Shown here in pieces: positions 48,397 to 55,511 of a stretch of DNA of 64,000 bases (position 1 is the first letter of the stretch; every line of letters starts with the position of its first letter). The stretch is from positions 142,189 to 206,188 of the forward strand of contig DJQV01000015.1 of NCBI GenBank assembly GCA_002438805.1, in the 5' to 3' direction. This DNA comes from Bacteroidales bacterium UBA6377. Its GTDB lineage: Bacteria > Bacteroidota > Bacteroidia > Bacteroidales > UBA932. A program made the position numbers and the translations under genes. The notes beneath the pieces were generated by a model that searched no databases, was not told the origin of the DNA, and worked only from the letters and a program-made list of their open reading frames with translations.

Positions 48397-49590
48397 TACC
48401 TGCCCCCGGCAGAAGACATACCTCACCGAGGCAGTCTCCGCCGGGGCATTTTCCCCGGAAGGCAAGGCAAGGACAGCATCCGCGAGCTTGCCCCGGCTTA
48501 TTTCTCCGGCGTCGATGCCAAAAGCATCGGCGCCGTTTTTTGTTGCCCAGCACATCAGTGTCCCGTAGGCCAAAGGCTCATGTCCCATTGAAGAAAGCAA
48601 GTGCGCCGCCCTGATCTCTTCGGAGAGAGGATTCCCCCTCCCGCCGAGGCAGATCCTCACACTGGAGAAGACTGCATTTTCATAAGGGAATCTGACCCCG
48701 GAAGATGCCAGGTCCCGCGACGGGCTGTGAACAACGGTGACCCCGCGCCTGGCAGCCGTCCGCCAGTCCTGCCCATCCATCAGGGAGCAGCCGCAGAGCA
48801 GCACGTCGCTCTTCAGCAGTCCAAGAGAATCGAGATATCCCAATGGAGTGAGAGAATATGTCTTCTCAAAATAATCCAGCTCCGGCTTCGTGTCGGGAAG
48901 GATGACCCTTGTCATGAGAGAATGCTTGCGGGCGAAAGCGAAAGCACGCTTGAGTTCCTCCTGCTTAAGCGAACTCAGTTCCGGCAGGGCAAGCACCTTT
49001 ACGCTTTCCGCAGAATCCTCGGAAACCAGCGCCCTCTCTTTGTATGGCAGATCAGCAAGTATTCTGTATCCGCTGCTCTCCCCTATCTGCGCAGCCTCCT
49101 CGAAGTCCGGACAATATCCCGCATAAAACCCTGTCTGCGATGCCCCCTCAGGAAGTTTTTCCAGATCAGCGAAGCAGTCAAACATGAGGGGACGGATCTC
49201 AAGCCCGGAGGCATCTATCTTCCTGTCCACACGGACATCTTCACCAGCCTCCAGTTCTGCAAAATACCCGCCGTCCATCAATATGTCCGTTCTCTTGCCG
49301 TCACAGATGACATTCTGAACTAGGATGGTCTTTGGAGCCTTGCAGCTCTCTTCGAGGGTACGGTATGCTTCGAGGACGGCATTGGCCCTAGACAGGAACT
49401 GTCTGCCTTTCCACGTGAGGCTCACACCGCTGCGGGAGCGACACAGGAGTCTCGCCCCGGCATACTTTTCAAGTTCAGCGACATTCTGGCTGACGGCAGG
49501 CTGCGAAATGCCAAGCGCCCTCGCGGCCGCGGAAAAACTTCCGCAATCCGCGAGGGTCGCAAAAACTTTCAGCCTGAAACGGTCTATCAT
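48352..49590 (-). CDS. LysR-type helix-turn-helix fused to a metal-site-less amidohydrolase-like domain
   Basis: A 412-residue protein. Residues 1-75 are a clear LysR N-terminal winged helix (FATLADCGSFSAAARALG, SQPAVSQNVAELEKY, LLCRSRSGVSLTWKGRQFL). The remainder is not a LysR effector domain but follows the amidohydrolase (ATZ/TRZ-like) plan: a VQNVICDGKRTDILMDGG start, GVTVVHSPSRDLASSGV in the middle, and GADAFGIDAGEISRGKLADA at the end. The usual HxH metal motif after the first sandwich is replaced by FDCFAD, and the other His and Asp ligands are not evident. The barrel is therefore probably a ligand sensor rather than an enzyme. Its start overlaps the esterase gene by 4 bp, so the pair is one operon. 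The regulated genes and the ligand are unknown. Confidence 0.82.
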   Translation of the reverse strand: MIDRFRLKVFATLADCGSFSAAARALGISQPAVSQNVAELEKYAGARLLCRSRSGVSLTWKGRQFLSRANAVLEAYRTLEESCKAPKTILVQNVICDGKRTDILMDGGYFAELEAGEDVRVDRKIDASGLEIRPLMFDCFADLEKLPEGASQTGFYAGYCPDFEEAAQIGESSGYRILADLPYKERALVSEDSAESVKVLALPELSSLKQEELKRAFAFARKHSLMTRVILPDTKPELDYFEKTYSLTPLGYLDSLGLLKSDVLLCGCSLMDGQDWRTAARRGVTVVHSPSRDLASSGVRFPYENAVFSSVRICLGGRGNPLSEEIRAAHLLSSMGHEPLAYGTLMCWATKNGADAFGIDAGEISRGKLADAVLALPSGENAPAETASVRYVFCRGQVLFDFRSHHKLDEVA

Positions 49591-50543
49591 AGCCCCTTCC
49601 TGCGGTCTGCCAGCCAGCGGGACAGGATCTGGAAGAAGTTCTCCCTCTGGTTTCCGAGACTGTCATGCCCGGAGTTCTCCACTGTGGTGAAGCCCCAGCC
49701 GTGTCCGCCACCGGTGAAGATGTGGAGTTCCCCCGGAACCCCGCATTTCTGCATTGACCTGTAATAGCGTATGCTGTTTTCCGGAGGTACGGCCCTGTCA
49801 TCCCCGCTCAGCAGAAGGATGGTCTCGGGGGTGTCTGGGGAAACACGGTTTTCAAGGGAATAGTACTCGACTTCCTTCTGGCCCGCTTTAGGGCCTATGA
49901 GGTTCTTCCTGGTACCGGCGTGGGTCACGAATTCCTCGAAAGTAATTACAGGATAGATGAGTACGGAGAAGTCCGGCCTTGTCACCCCGTCCTCGAAAAG
50001 GGTGGATGCGCTGGCGGCAAGATGTCCTCCCGCGGAGAAGCCCATCACCCCGATCTGCTTCACTCCCCACTCCGCCGCGTGATGGCGGCAGTAGCGGAAT
50101 GCGTTCTGCACGTCGCGGAGCGGCAGCCGGCAGTGTCCGTTAGGCATGCGGTAGAGCACCACGCACACGGCAATGCCCTGCTTTATGCACCAGTCCGCTA
50201 CACGTGAGCCCTCGTTGGCCGCGGAGCAGTTGGAATAACCGCCGCCCGGGCACACTACTATCATCTGTCCGTTGCCTTTCTTCGGGAGATAAATGTCAAT
50301 ATAGGCATCATCGCCTATGTTTCCCACATTGCCCCTCTCGTTGACCGTGTTGGCTCCGCTCAGACCGTTGGCTTCAATGGGCCCGAGGGTGACGGCTTTG
50401 CCGCCCTCTACGATGCCGAGGTCCACACCCTGCCCCTTCGGGTAGAGCTTCAGTGTCATGTCAGGCTTCACCAGTTCGTATGCGTTCACCTGTACAAACG
50501 CAAAGAGGGCTGCAAGAGCCCCCGTTATAAGTTTTCTTTTCAT
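49587..50543 (-). CDS. Secreted alpha/beta-hydrolase, esterase/acetyl xylan esterase-like
   Basis: A 318-residue protein with a signal peptide ending near VQVNA. It has the oxyanion segment CPGGGYSNCSAANEG near residues 98-112, the nucleophile elbow GFSAGGHLA near 170-178, an Asp in LLSGDDRAVPPENS near 245-258, and the catalytic His in GGGHGWGF near 278-285. This matches the BD-FAE/carbohydrate esterase type of alpha/beta hydrolase, which removes acyl groups from plant polysaccharides. It is translationally coupled to the LysR-amidohydrolase regulator by a 4-bp overlap, so the regulator may control or respond to its product. The exact substrate is unknown. Confidence 0.85.
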   Translation of the reverse strand: MKRKLITGALAALFAFVQVNAYELVKPDMTLKLYPKGQGVDLGIVEGGKAVTLGPIEANGLSGANTVNERGNVGNIGDDAYIDIYLPKKGNGQMIVVCPGGGYSNCSAANEGSRVADWCIKQGIAVCVVLYRMPNGHCRLPLRDVQNAFRYCRHHAAEWGVKQIGVMGFSAGGHLAASASTLFEDGVTRPDFSVLIYPVITFEEFVTHAGTRKNLIGPKAGQKEVEYYSLENRVSPDTPETILLLSGDDRAVPPENSIRYYRSMQKCGVPGELHIFTGGGHGWGFTTVENSGHDSLGNQRENFFQILSRWLADRRKGL

Positions 50544-50558
50544 CTGGAAAAGCTATGT

Positions 50559-50729
50559 CTACGCCTCTGAGATGGCGCCCATCGGGCAAGCGTCGGCGCA
50601 GGCGCCGCAGCTGATGCACACATCAGGGTCGATAGAATATACATCTCCCTCTTTGATAGCCCCTGAAGGGCACTCGCTCTGGCAGGTGCCACAGGCGACG
50701 CAGACGTTAGGATCAATTTTGTAAGCCAT
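50559..50729 (-). CDS. 2[4Fe-4S] ferredoxin
   Basis: A 56-residue protein with two CxxCxxCxxxCP motifs, CVACGTCQSECP and CISCGACADACP. It would carry electrons from PFOR (nifJ, 41979) and other redox enzymes. The start at 50729 (MAYKIDPNVC) matches clostridial-type ferredoxins; an in-frame ATG at 50750 would add seven unlikely residues. Its promoter is at 50759-50788, divergent from the DUF1573 gene. Confidence 0.95.
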   Translation of the reverse strand: MAYKIDPNVCVACGTCQSECPSGAIKEGDVYSIDPDVCISCGACADACPMGAISEA

Positions 50730-50758
50730 AATTCTTAGTGTGTTTTTCAATCAAAAGA

Positions 50759-50788
50759 CAAAAGTAATAGGAAAATCTGAATTAACAA
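50759..50788 (-). promoter_or_regulatory. Ferredoxin promoter
   Basis: On the minus strand, a -7 TACTTTTG (50759-50766) and a -33 TTG (50786-50788) are spaced by 19 bp, about 30 bp before the chosen ATG. Confidence 0.6.
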
Positions 50789-50813
50789 GTTTTTCAAGGC
50801 AAAGATTTATTGC

Positions 50814-50821
50814 TAACTTTG
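50814..50821 (+). promoter_or_regulatory. -7 box immediately upstream of the DUF1573 gene
   Basis: Exact TAACTTTG, ending only 7 bp before the ATG at 50829. A start site at the usual distance would leave a leader of about 0-5 nt. Confidence 0.5.
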
Positions 50822-50828
50822 CGCTTGT

Positions 50829-51194
50829 ATGAAGACTTTAATCGCTTTTCTGCTGTCTCTGGCGCTTGCCGCGCCTCTCAATTTCGACAAGACGGTACAC
50901 GATTTCGGACAGGTGACCACTTCCGCGGGGCCGCTCACCTGCACTTTCACAGTGACCAACAGCTCCGGGGAGCCGCTGACCATATTCGCCGTGGTGTCTT
51001 CCTGCGGCTGCACCGAGGTCAAATGGACACGGGAGACCATAGCCCCCGGAGCTAAAGGCAGCATCACGACCACCTACTCCAACGATGAGGGCCCGACTTA
51101 TTTCGACAAGACACTTACAGTATATACCTCCGCACAGAAGAAGCCGGTGATATTGCACCTGAAGGGAATCGTGAAGAAGAATGGCACAAAATAA
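50829..51194 (+). CDS. DUF1573 domain secreted protein
   Basis: A 121-residue protein with a signal peptide (MKTLIAFLLSLALAA) and a single Ig-like DUF1573 domain. It has the family hallmark FDKTVHDFGQV, the Cys pair in SSCGCTEVKW, and a KGSITTTYSN strand. Members are common secreted proteins in Bacteroidota; their role is not known. The 3' end overlaps the parE start by 14 bp (51181-51194), so the two are probably co-transcribed. Confidence 0.9.
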   Translation: MKTLIAFLLSLALAAPLNFDKTVHDFGQVTTSAGPLTCTFTVTNSSGEPLTIFAVVSSCGCTEVKWTRETIAPGAKGSITTTYSNDEGPTYFDKTLTVYTSAQKKPVILHLKGIVKKNGTK

Positions 51195-53076
51195 CTACAC
51201 AGAGGACAACATACGCACCATAGAAGGAGTGGAGCACATCAGGCTCCGCCCCGGAATGTACATCGGACGGCTCGGGGACGGGCGCAGTCCCGATGACGGC
51301 ATCTATGTGCTGCTCAAAGAGATCATCGACAACTCCATAGACGAGTTCTCGGCAGGCTTCGGAAAGGAGATCCGCATCACCATCGAAGACGGCACCGTCA
51401 GCGTGCGCGACTTCGGCCGCGGCATCCCGCTCGGCAAGGTGGTGGACGCGGTCAGCATCCTCAACACAGGCGGCAAGTTCGACGACAAGGCATTCAAAAA
51501 GTCCGTCGGCCTCAACGGCGTAGGCACAAAGGCAGTCAACGCACTTTCATCCGACTTCTATGTCTGCTCGCACCGCGACGGGGAGTGCGCCCACGCCAGC
51601 TTCTCCCGCGGCAAGCTTCTCGACAACGCCACGGAGCCGACCCGAGAGAAGAACGGCACCCTGATCCGCTTCACCCCGGACAACCTCATGTTCGGCGACT
51701 ACGCCTTCAACGAAGACTACGTCGTGACAATGGTCAAGAACTACTCCTACCTCAACAAGGGCCTGACCCTCACGCTGAACGGAGTGCCTTACAAGTCCGA
51801 GAACGGCCTCCTGGACCTGGTCAACGAGAACCTGAGCGAGGAGCCGCTCTACCCGCCGATCCACCTCTCGGGCGACGACATCGAAATAGTGATGAGCCAC
51901 TGCAACGCCTACGGCGAGAACATCTCATCCTTCGTCAACGGCCAGAACACCCGTGACGGCGGCACGCACCTGGCCGCTTTCCGCGAAGCCATAGCCAAGA
52001 CCCTCAAGGAGTTCTTCAAGAAGAACTACGATGCCGCCGACTGCCGCCAGGGAGTCGTCGGAGCCATCAGCATACGCATCCAGGAACCCAATTTCGAAGG
52101 CCAGACCAAGACGAAACTCGGCTCCAACTACATGTGGGAGAAGACCATAAGCGAAGGCGGCACGCTCAAGACCGACATCGGCCCGACGATCCGCTCATAC
52201 GTCAACGACTTCGTATCCAAGAACCTTGACAACTACCTCCGCATCCACAAGGAGATAGCCCCCGTCATCGAAGAGAAGATCAAATCCTCGCAGAAAGAGA
52301 GGGAGGAGATCTCCGGCATACAGAAAAAGACCCGCGAGCGCAACAAGCGCACCAATGTCTACAACCGCAAACTGCGCGACTGCCGCTTCCACTACAACGA
52401 CAAGCGCAACGACAAGAACCAGGACAACGTCGAGAACTCCTCGATCTTCATCACAGAGGGAGATTCCGCGAGCGGGACCATCACCAAGGCACGCAACGCC
52501 AACTGCCAGGCCGTGTTCTCGCTCAGGGGGAAACCGATCAACTGCTACAAGGAAAGCCGCCGCAAGGTGGCCGAAAACGAGGAGCTCAACCTGCTGATCT
52601 CCGCCCTCGGCGTGGAGGACGACCTGGACAACCTGCGCTACAACAACATCATCGTAGCCACCGATGCCGATGATGACGGGATGCACATACGCATGCTGCT
52701 CCTGACATTCTTCATGAAATATTACCCCGACCTCATCCGCCGCGGACACGTGTACATACTGCAGACTCCCCTGTTCAGGGTACGCAACAAGAAGTCGAAC
52801 CGCTACTGCTACAACCAGGAGGAGCGCGACAAGGCGGCCGCGGAACTCAAGACCGGGGTCGAGATCACCCGATTCAAAGGTCTCGGAGAGATTTCCTATG
52901 ACGAGTTCGTCCATTTCATCGGCGACGAGATGCGCAAGGATCCCGTAAGCCTCGCGGAAGAGGAGTCGATAGCGGAGATAATGAACTTCTACATGGGCGA
53001 CAACACCATCGACAGACAGAAGTTCATAATGAGGAATCTTCGCAGCGAAGAGGAGCTCGAAGACATAAATATCTGA
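51181..53076 (+). CDS. parE: DNA topoisomerase IV subunit B
   Basis: A 631-residue type IIA topoisomerase ATPase subunit. The GHKL domain has EGVEHIRLRPGMYIG, the ATP-binding Asn in EIIDNSIDEF, the GRGIPLGK motif, and VGLNGVGTKAVNALS. The transducer and TOPRIM domain follow, with TEGDSASG and ATDADDDGMH holding the metal-binding acidic residues. EGDSASG in place of EGDSAGG and the overall length fit Bacteroidota ParE better than GyrB. It supplies ATP-driven strand passage for chromosome decatenation, with ParC as partner; parC is not in the window. A lipid acyltransferase gene follows after 5 bp. Confidence 0.9.
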   Translation: MAQNNYTEDNIRTIEGVEHIRLRPGMYIGRLGDGRSPDDGIYVLLKEIIDNSIDEFSAGFGKEIRITIEDGTVSVRDFGRGIPLGKVVDAVSILNTGGKFDDKAFKKSVGLNGVGTKAVNALSSDFYVCSHRDGECAHASFSRGKLLDNATEPTREKNGTLIRFTPDNLMFGDYAFNEDYVVTMVKNYSYLNKGLTLTLNGVPYKSENGLLDLVNENLSEEPLYPPIHLSGDDIEIVMSHCNAYGENISSFVNGQNTRDGGTHLAAFREAIAKTLKEFFKKNYDAADCRQGVVGAISIRIQEPNFEGQTKTKLGSNYMWEKTISEGGTLKTDIGPTIRSYVNDFVSKNLDNYLRIHKEIAPVIEEKIKSSQKEREEISGIQKKTRERNKRTNVYNRKLRDCRFHYNDKRNDKNQDNVENSSIFITEGDSASGTITKARNANCQAVFSLRGKPINCYKESRRKVAENEELNLLISALGVEDDLDNLRYNNIIVATDADDDGMHIRMLLLTFFMKYYPDLIRRGHVYILQTPLFRVRNKKSNRYCYNQEERDKAAAELKTGVEITRFKGLGEISYDEFVHFIGDEMRKDPVSLAEEESIAEIMNFYMGDNTIDRQKFIMRNLRSEEELEDINI

Positions 53077-53081
53077 CAGTC

Positions 53082-53630
53082 ATGAACTTCTATGGTTTTA
53101 TAATGAAACTCTTCGGCTGGAGGGCCGACAGCGGAGCCGCTCCGGAGGAAAAATGCGTCATACTCGGAGTGCCGCACACCAGCATATTGGACTTCCTCGT
53201 GGCGTACTTCTACTACAAGAGCCTCGGGCACACGGCACACGTGATGATAAAGAAAGAATTCTTCTTCTGGCCGCTCGGCCCGATTCTGCGTCATCTGGGC
53301 TGCATACCCGTAGACCGCAGCAACGGCGCATCCGTAGTTCGCAGTGTCATCTCCCATATCGAGGCCACCCCCGGAGAGTTCCATCTCTGCATAGCCCCGG
53401 AGGGCACGCGCAAGCCGGTGCACAAATGGAAGATGGGATATCACACCATCGCAAGGGCGCTCGACTGCCCTGTCTATCTCGGGTATTTCGACTGGGGGCG
53501 CAAGCGGGTCAGCATCGGGGAGAGATTCATCTGCACAGAAGACGCAAGGGCGGACACCGAACTGATACAGAAGAAGTACGAACAGCTGCACCTGACAGCC
53601 CGCCACCCCGGGAACTATTGCACGCATTGA
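53082..53630 (+). CDS. PlsC-type lysophospholipid acyltransferase
   Basis: A 182-residue acyltransferase. The HX4D catalytic motif is PHTSILD (His near residue 31, Asp near 36), and the glycerophosphate-binding motif is APEGTR near 106-111. The FFFWPLGPILRHLG stretch gives membrane association. It resembles short 1-acylglycerol-3-phosphate acyltransferases that act in phospholipid synthesis. It lies 5 bp after parE, probably in the same transcript, and its 3' end carries the -33 region of the rpsF promoter. Confidence 0.85.
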   Translation: MNFYGFIMKLFGWRADSGAAPEEKCVILGVPHTSILDFLVAYFYYKSLGHTAHVMIKKEFFFWPLGPILRHLGCIPVDRSNGASVVRSVISHIEATPGEFHLCIAPEGTRKPVHKWKMGYHTIARALDCPVYLGYFDWGRKRVSIGERFICTEDARADTELIQKKYEQLHLTARHPGNYCTH

Positions 53631-53648
53631 AAAAAATGCCTATATTTG
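53618..53648 (+). promoter_or_regulatory. Promoter of the rpsF-rpsR-rplI operon
   Basis: TTG (53618-53620) and an exact TATATTTG (53641-53648) are separated by 20 bp. A small hairpin CCCCTTTCGGGG (53652-53663) lies in the short leader. Its position would suit control by the S6:S18 complex, but the known motif cannot be confirmed by eye. Confidence 0.55.
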
Positions 53649-53691
53649 CAGCCCCTTTCGGGGAATTATTACTTAATTAACAGTCAATAAA

Positions 53692-54102
53692 ATGATTAAA
53701 CAGTACGAAACCGTTTTCATTGCAACTCCCGTTTTGTCTGACACCCAGATGAAGGAAGCGGTTGCCAAGTACACCAAGCTCATCACCGACAACGGTGGCG
53801 AGATCGTGTACCAGGAGGACTGGGGGCTCAAGCAGCTCGCCTATCCTATCCAGCACAAGACATCAGGATTCTACTACCTGATCGAGTTCAAGGCCGATCC
53901 AGAGTTCATCGCGACTCTCGAGACCCAGTATCACCGTGACGAGCGCATCATCCGCTATCTCACCGTAGCCCTCGACAAGCACGCAGTGGCTTATGCCGAG
54001 CATCGCCGCCAGACCCGCGCTGCCAAGGCCGCAGCCCCTAAGGTCGAGCAGGCGCCGGCCGAGGCCCAGGAAGAGCCGGCAGCAGAACAGACAGAAGCAT
54101 AA
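53692..54102 (+). CDS. rpsF: 30S ribosomal protein bS6
   Basis: A 136-residue protein. The N-terminal YETVFIATPVLSD strand, the DWGLKQLAYPIQHKTSGFYY core and the DERIIRYLTVALDK helix-strand are the bS6 fold that pairs with bS18 in the 30S platform. The C-terminal 30 residues are an Ala/Glu-rich tail, common in Bacteroidota. It is the first gene of rpsF-rpsR-rplI, with rpsR 15 bp downstream. Confidence 0.97.
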   Translation: MIKQYETVFIATPVLSDTQMKEAVAKYTKLITDNGGEIVYQEDWGLKQLAYPIQHKTSGFYYLIEFKADPEFIATLETQYHRDERIIRYLTVALDKHAVAYAEHRRQTRAAKAAAPKVEQAPAEAQEEPAAEQTEA

Positions 54103-54117
54103 TCAGGAGGAATCATT

Positions 54118-54390
54118 ATGGCAAACATCGCAAACAACGAAATCCGTTATCTGAACCCTCCTACCGTAGAGGTTCGCAAGAAGAAGTACTGCCGTTTCAA
54201 GAAGGCAGGCATCAAGTACGTTGACTACAAGGACCCTGAGTTCCTCAAGAAGTTCCTCAACGAGCAGGGCAAGATCCTTCCCCGCCGCATCACCGGCACT
54301 TCGCTTAAGTTCCAGCGCAAAGTGGCCCAGGCTGTGAAGCGCGCCCGCTCGCTCGCTCTTCTCCCGTATGTAACAGACCTCCTTAAATAA
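54118..54390 (+). CDS. rpsR: 30S ribosomal protein bS18
   Basis: A 90-residue protein with the bS18 core KKKYCRFKKAGIKYVDYKD, the RITGTSLKFQRKVAQAVKRA helix (residues 60-79) and the ARSLALLPY end. It binds bS6 and 16S rRNA in the platform. It lies between rpsF and rplI, the usual order, and no single-strand binding protein gene is inserted between. Confidence 0.97.
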   Translation: MANIANNEIRYLNPPTVEVRKKKYCRFKKAGIKYVDYKDPEFLKKFLNEQGKILPRRITGTSLKFQRKVAQAVKRARSLALLPYVTDLLK

Positions 54391-54400
54391 TTGAAGCGTT

Positions 54401-54844
54401 ATGAAAATCATACTCAAGAAAGAAGTTGCCAATCTCGGCGAGGCCGGAGATGTGGTTGAAGTGAAGGCAGGATACGCTCTCAATTATCTTGTTCCGCAGG
54501 GATTCGCTTCCGTAGGAACTCCGTCTGCCCTCAAGCAGCACGCTGAGACTCTCCGCCAGAGAGCCCACAAGGAGGCCAAGCTCGTAGCTGACGCACAGGC
54601 CGCAGCCGCCAAGATTGAGGCTGTAGACATAGTGATCCCGGCCAAGGTAGGCGAAAACGGCAAGCTCTATGGCGCAGTCACCGCAGCCCAGGTTGCCGAG
54701 GCTCTCGCAGCAGCGGGTGTCGAGGTTGAGAAGAAGAACATCACCCTCTCCGACATCAAGGAGCTCGGCGAGTTCGAAGGCAAGGTAAAGTGCTACAAGG
54801 GCGTTTTCGCCAATATCAAAGTAAAGGTAGTCGCCGCCGAGTAA
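54401..54844 (+). CDS. rplI: 50S ribosomal protein bL9
   Basis: A 147-residue protein. The N-terminal domain has MKIILKKEVANLGEAGDVV and GYALNYLVPQG, a long connecting helix covers about residues 40-75, and the C-terminal domain has GKLYGAVTAAQVAEAL. It binds 23S rRNA near the L1 stalk base. It is last in the ribosomal operon and is followed by a terminator. Confidence 0.97.
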   Translation: MKIILKKEVANLGEAGDVVEVKAGYALNYLVPQGFASVGTPSALKQHAETLRQRAHKEAKLVADAQAAAAKIEAVDIVIPAKVGENGKLYGAVTAAQVAEALAAAGVEVEKKNITLSDIKELGEFEGKVKCYKGVFANIKVKVVAAE

Positions 54845-54871
54845 TCGGACGGTCTCCAAATAGATTTCAGG

Positions 54872-54909
54872 AATCCGGTTCCCCGAGTGGAGACCGGATT
54901 TTTGTTTTA
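54872..54909 (+). terminator. Rho-independent terminator after rplI
   Basis: AATCCGGT (54872-54879) pairs with ACCGGATT (54893-54900), then TTTTGTTTT. An alternative outer pairing, CGGTCTCCA (54850-54858) with TGGAGACCG (54888-54896), competes with it. Confidence 0.8.
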
Positions 54910-54930
54910 TTTGAATGATCACTAAATTTG
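54901..54930 (+). promoter_or_regulatory. Promoter of the small membrane protein gene, overlapping the rplI terminator tail
   Basis: -33 TTTG (54901-54904), within the terminator T tract, and an exact -7 TAAATTTG (54923-54930) with an 18-bp spacer. The ATG at 54935 is only 4 bp past the -7 box, so transcription would begin at about the start codon. Confidence 0.55.
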
Positions 54931-54934
54931 TAAA

Positions 54935-55342
54935 ATGAAACTTTCAGGCAGACAGATCCGCATACTGATATCAGCCGCATACTATGCGCTGATGGCCATC
55001 TGTTTTGCGGTGCACCCTCCTGAAGTCATGGGCATTGTTCCTGCCGTTGCCATATCGGCAGCATTACAGGTTCTTCTATGCATCAATTCAAGACAGTGGA
55101 ACAGCCTCGCCTTCGCCATCACCCTCATCCCCTCCGGAGTCCTGGCCTCCGGTCTTGCAGCATGTCCGGCACCTCTGCAGGCCTCCGCTCTGCTGCCCGG
55201 TCTTGCCACCGCCCTTATCGTGAGAGTAATCAACGGTCTGAGAAGATGGCCGGACTCCAGACCCGCGACACTCCACTGGGTCGGAGCCGCCGTCGGCATG
55301 ATGACCTTCGCCGCCACGGCTGCGGTCCTGCTACAGGCATAA
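54935..55342 (+). CDS. Small integral membrane protein, unknown function
   Basis: A 135-residue hydrophobic protein with about four predicted membrane segments: residues 9-27, 31-49, 57-72 together with 83-95, and 112-133. A short basic loop (NGLRRWPDSRP) lies before the last one. I do not recognise a family. It stands alone between the rplI terminator and the POT transporter. The reading frame has normal codon use for this genome and its own promoter, so it is probably a real gene. The 169-bp spacer behind it (55343-55511) holds a small GGACG/CGTCC hairpin and nothing else I can support. Confidence 0.65.
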   Translation: MKLSGRQIRILISAAYYALMAICFAVHPPEVMGIVPAVAISAALQVLLCINSRQWNSLAFAITLIPSGVLASGLAACPAPLQASALLPGLATALIVRVINGLRRWPDSRPATLHWVGAAVGMMTFAATAAVLLQA

Positions 55343-55511
55343 CGCGTGGAAATAGTACGAATTTCAGGAAGTTCCCGAGGAAAATCCAAAACAGTTTCTT
55401 ATATTGTAGTCTGATTCGTACCGGATCGGACGGGGCGTCCTGTCCGTGAAGGTCAACAACGATGCGCAAAACCAACAAATTACTGATATACAACAATTAA
55501 CGACATTTGCA

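Noticed and set aside
53652..53663. Hairpin in the rpsF leader as an S6:S18 autoregulatory element
   Set aside because: Only a 4-bp stem is visible and the defining internal-loop features could not be recognised, so it is noted with the promoter and not called as a regulatory RNA.
55502..55509. GACATTTG as a promoter -7 box for the POT transporter gene
   Set aside because: It mismatches the consensus first base and would place transcription start at or after the ATG. No -33 element supports it.
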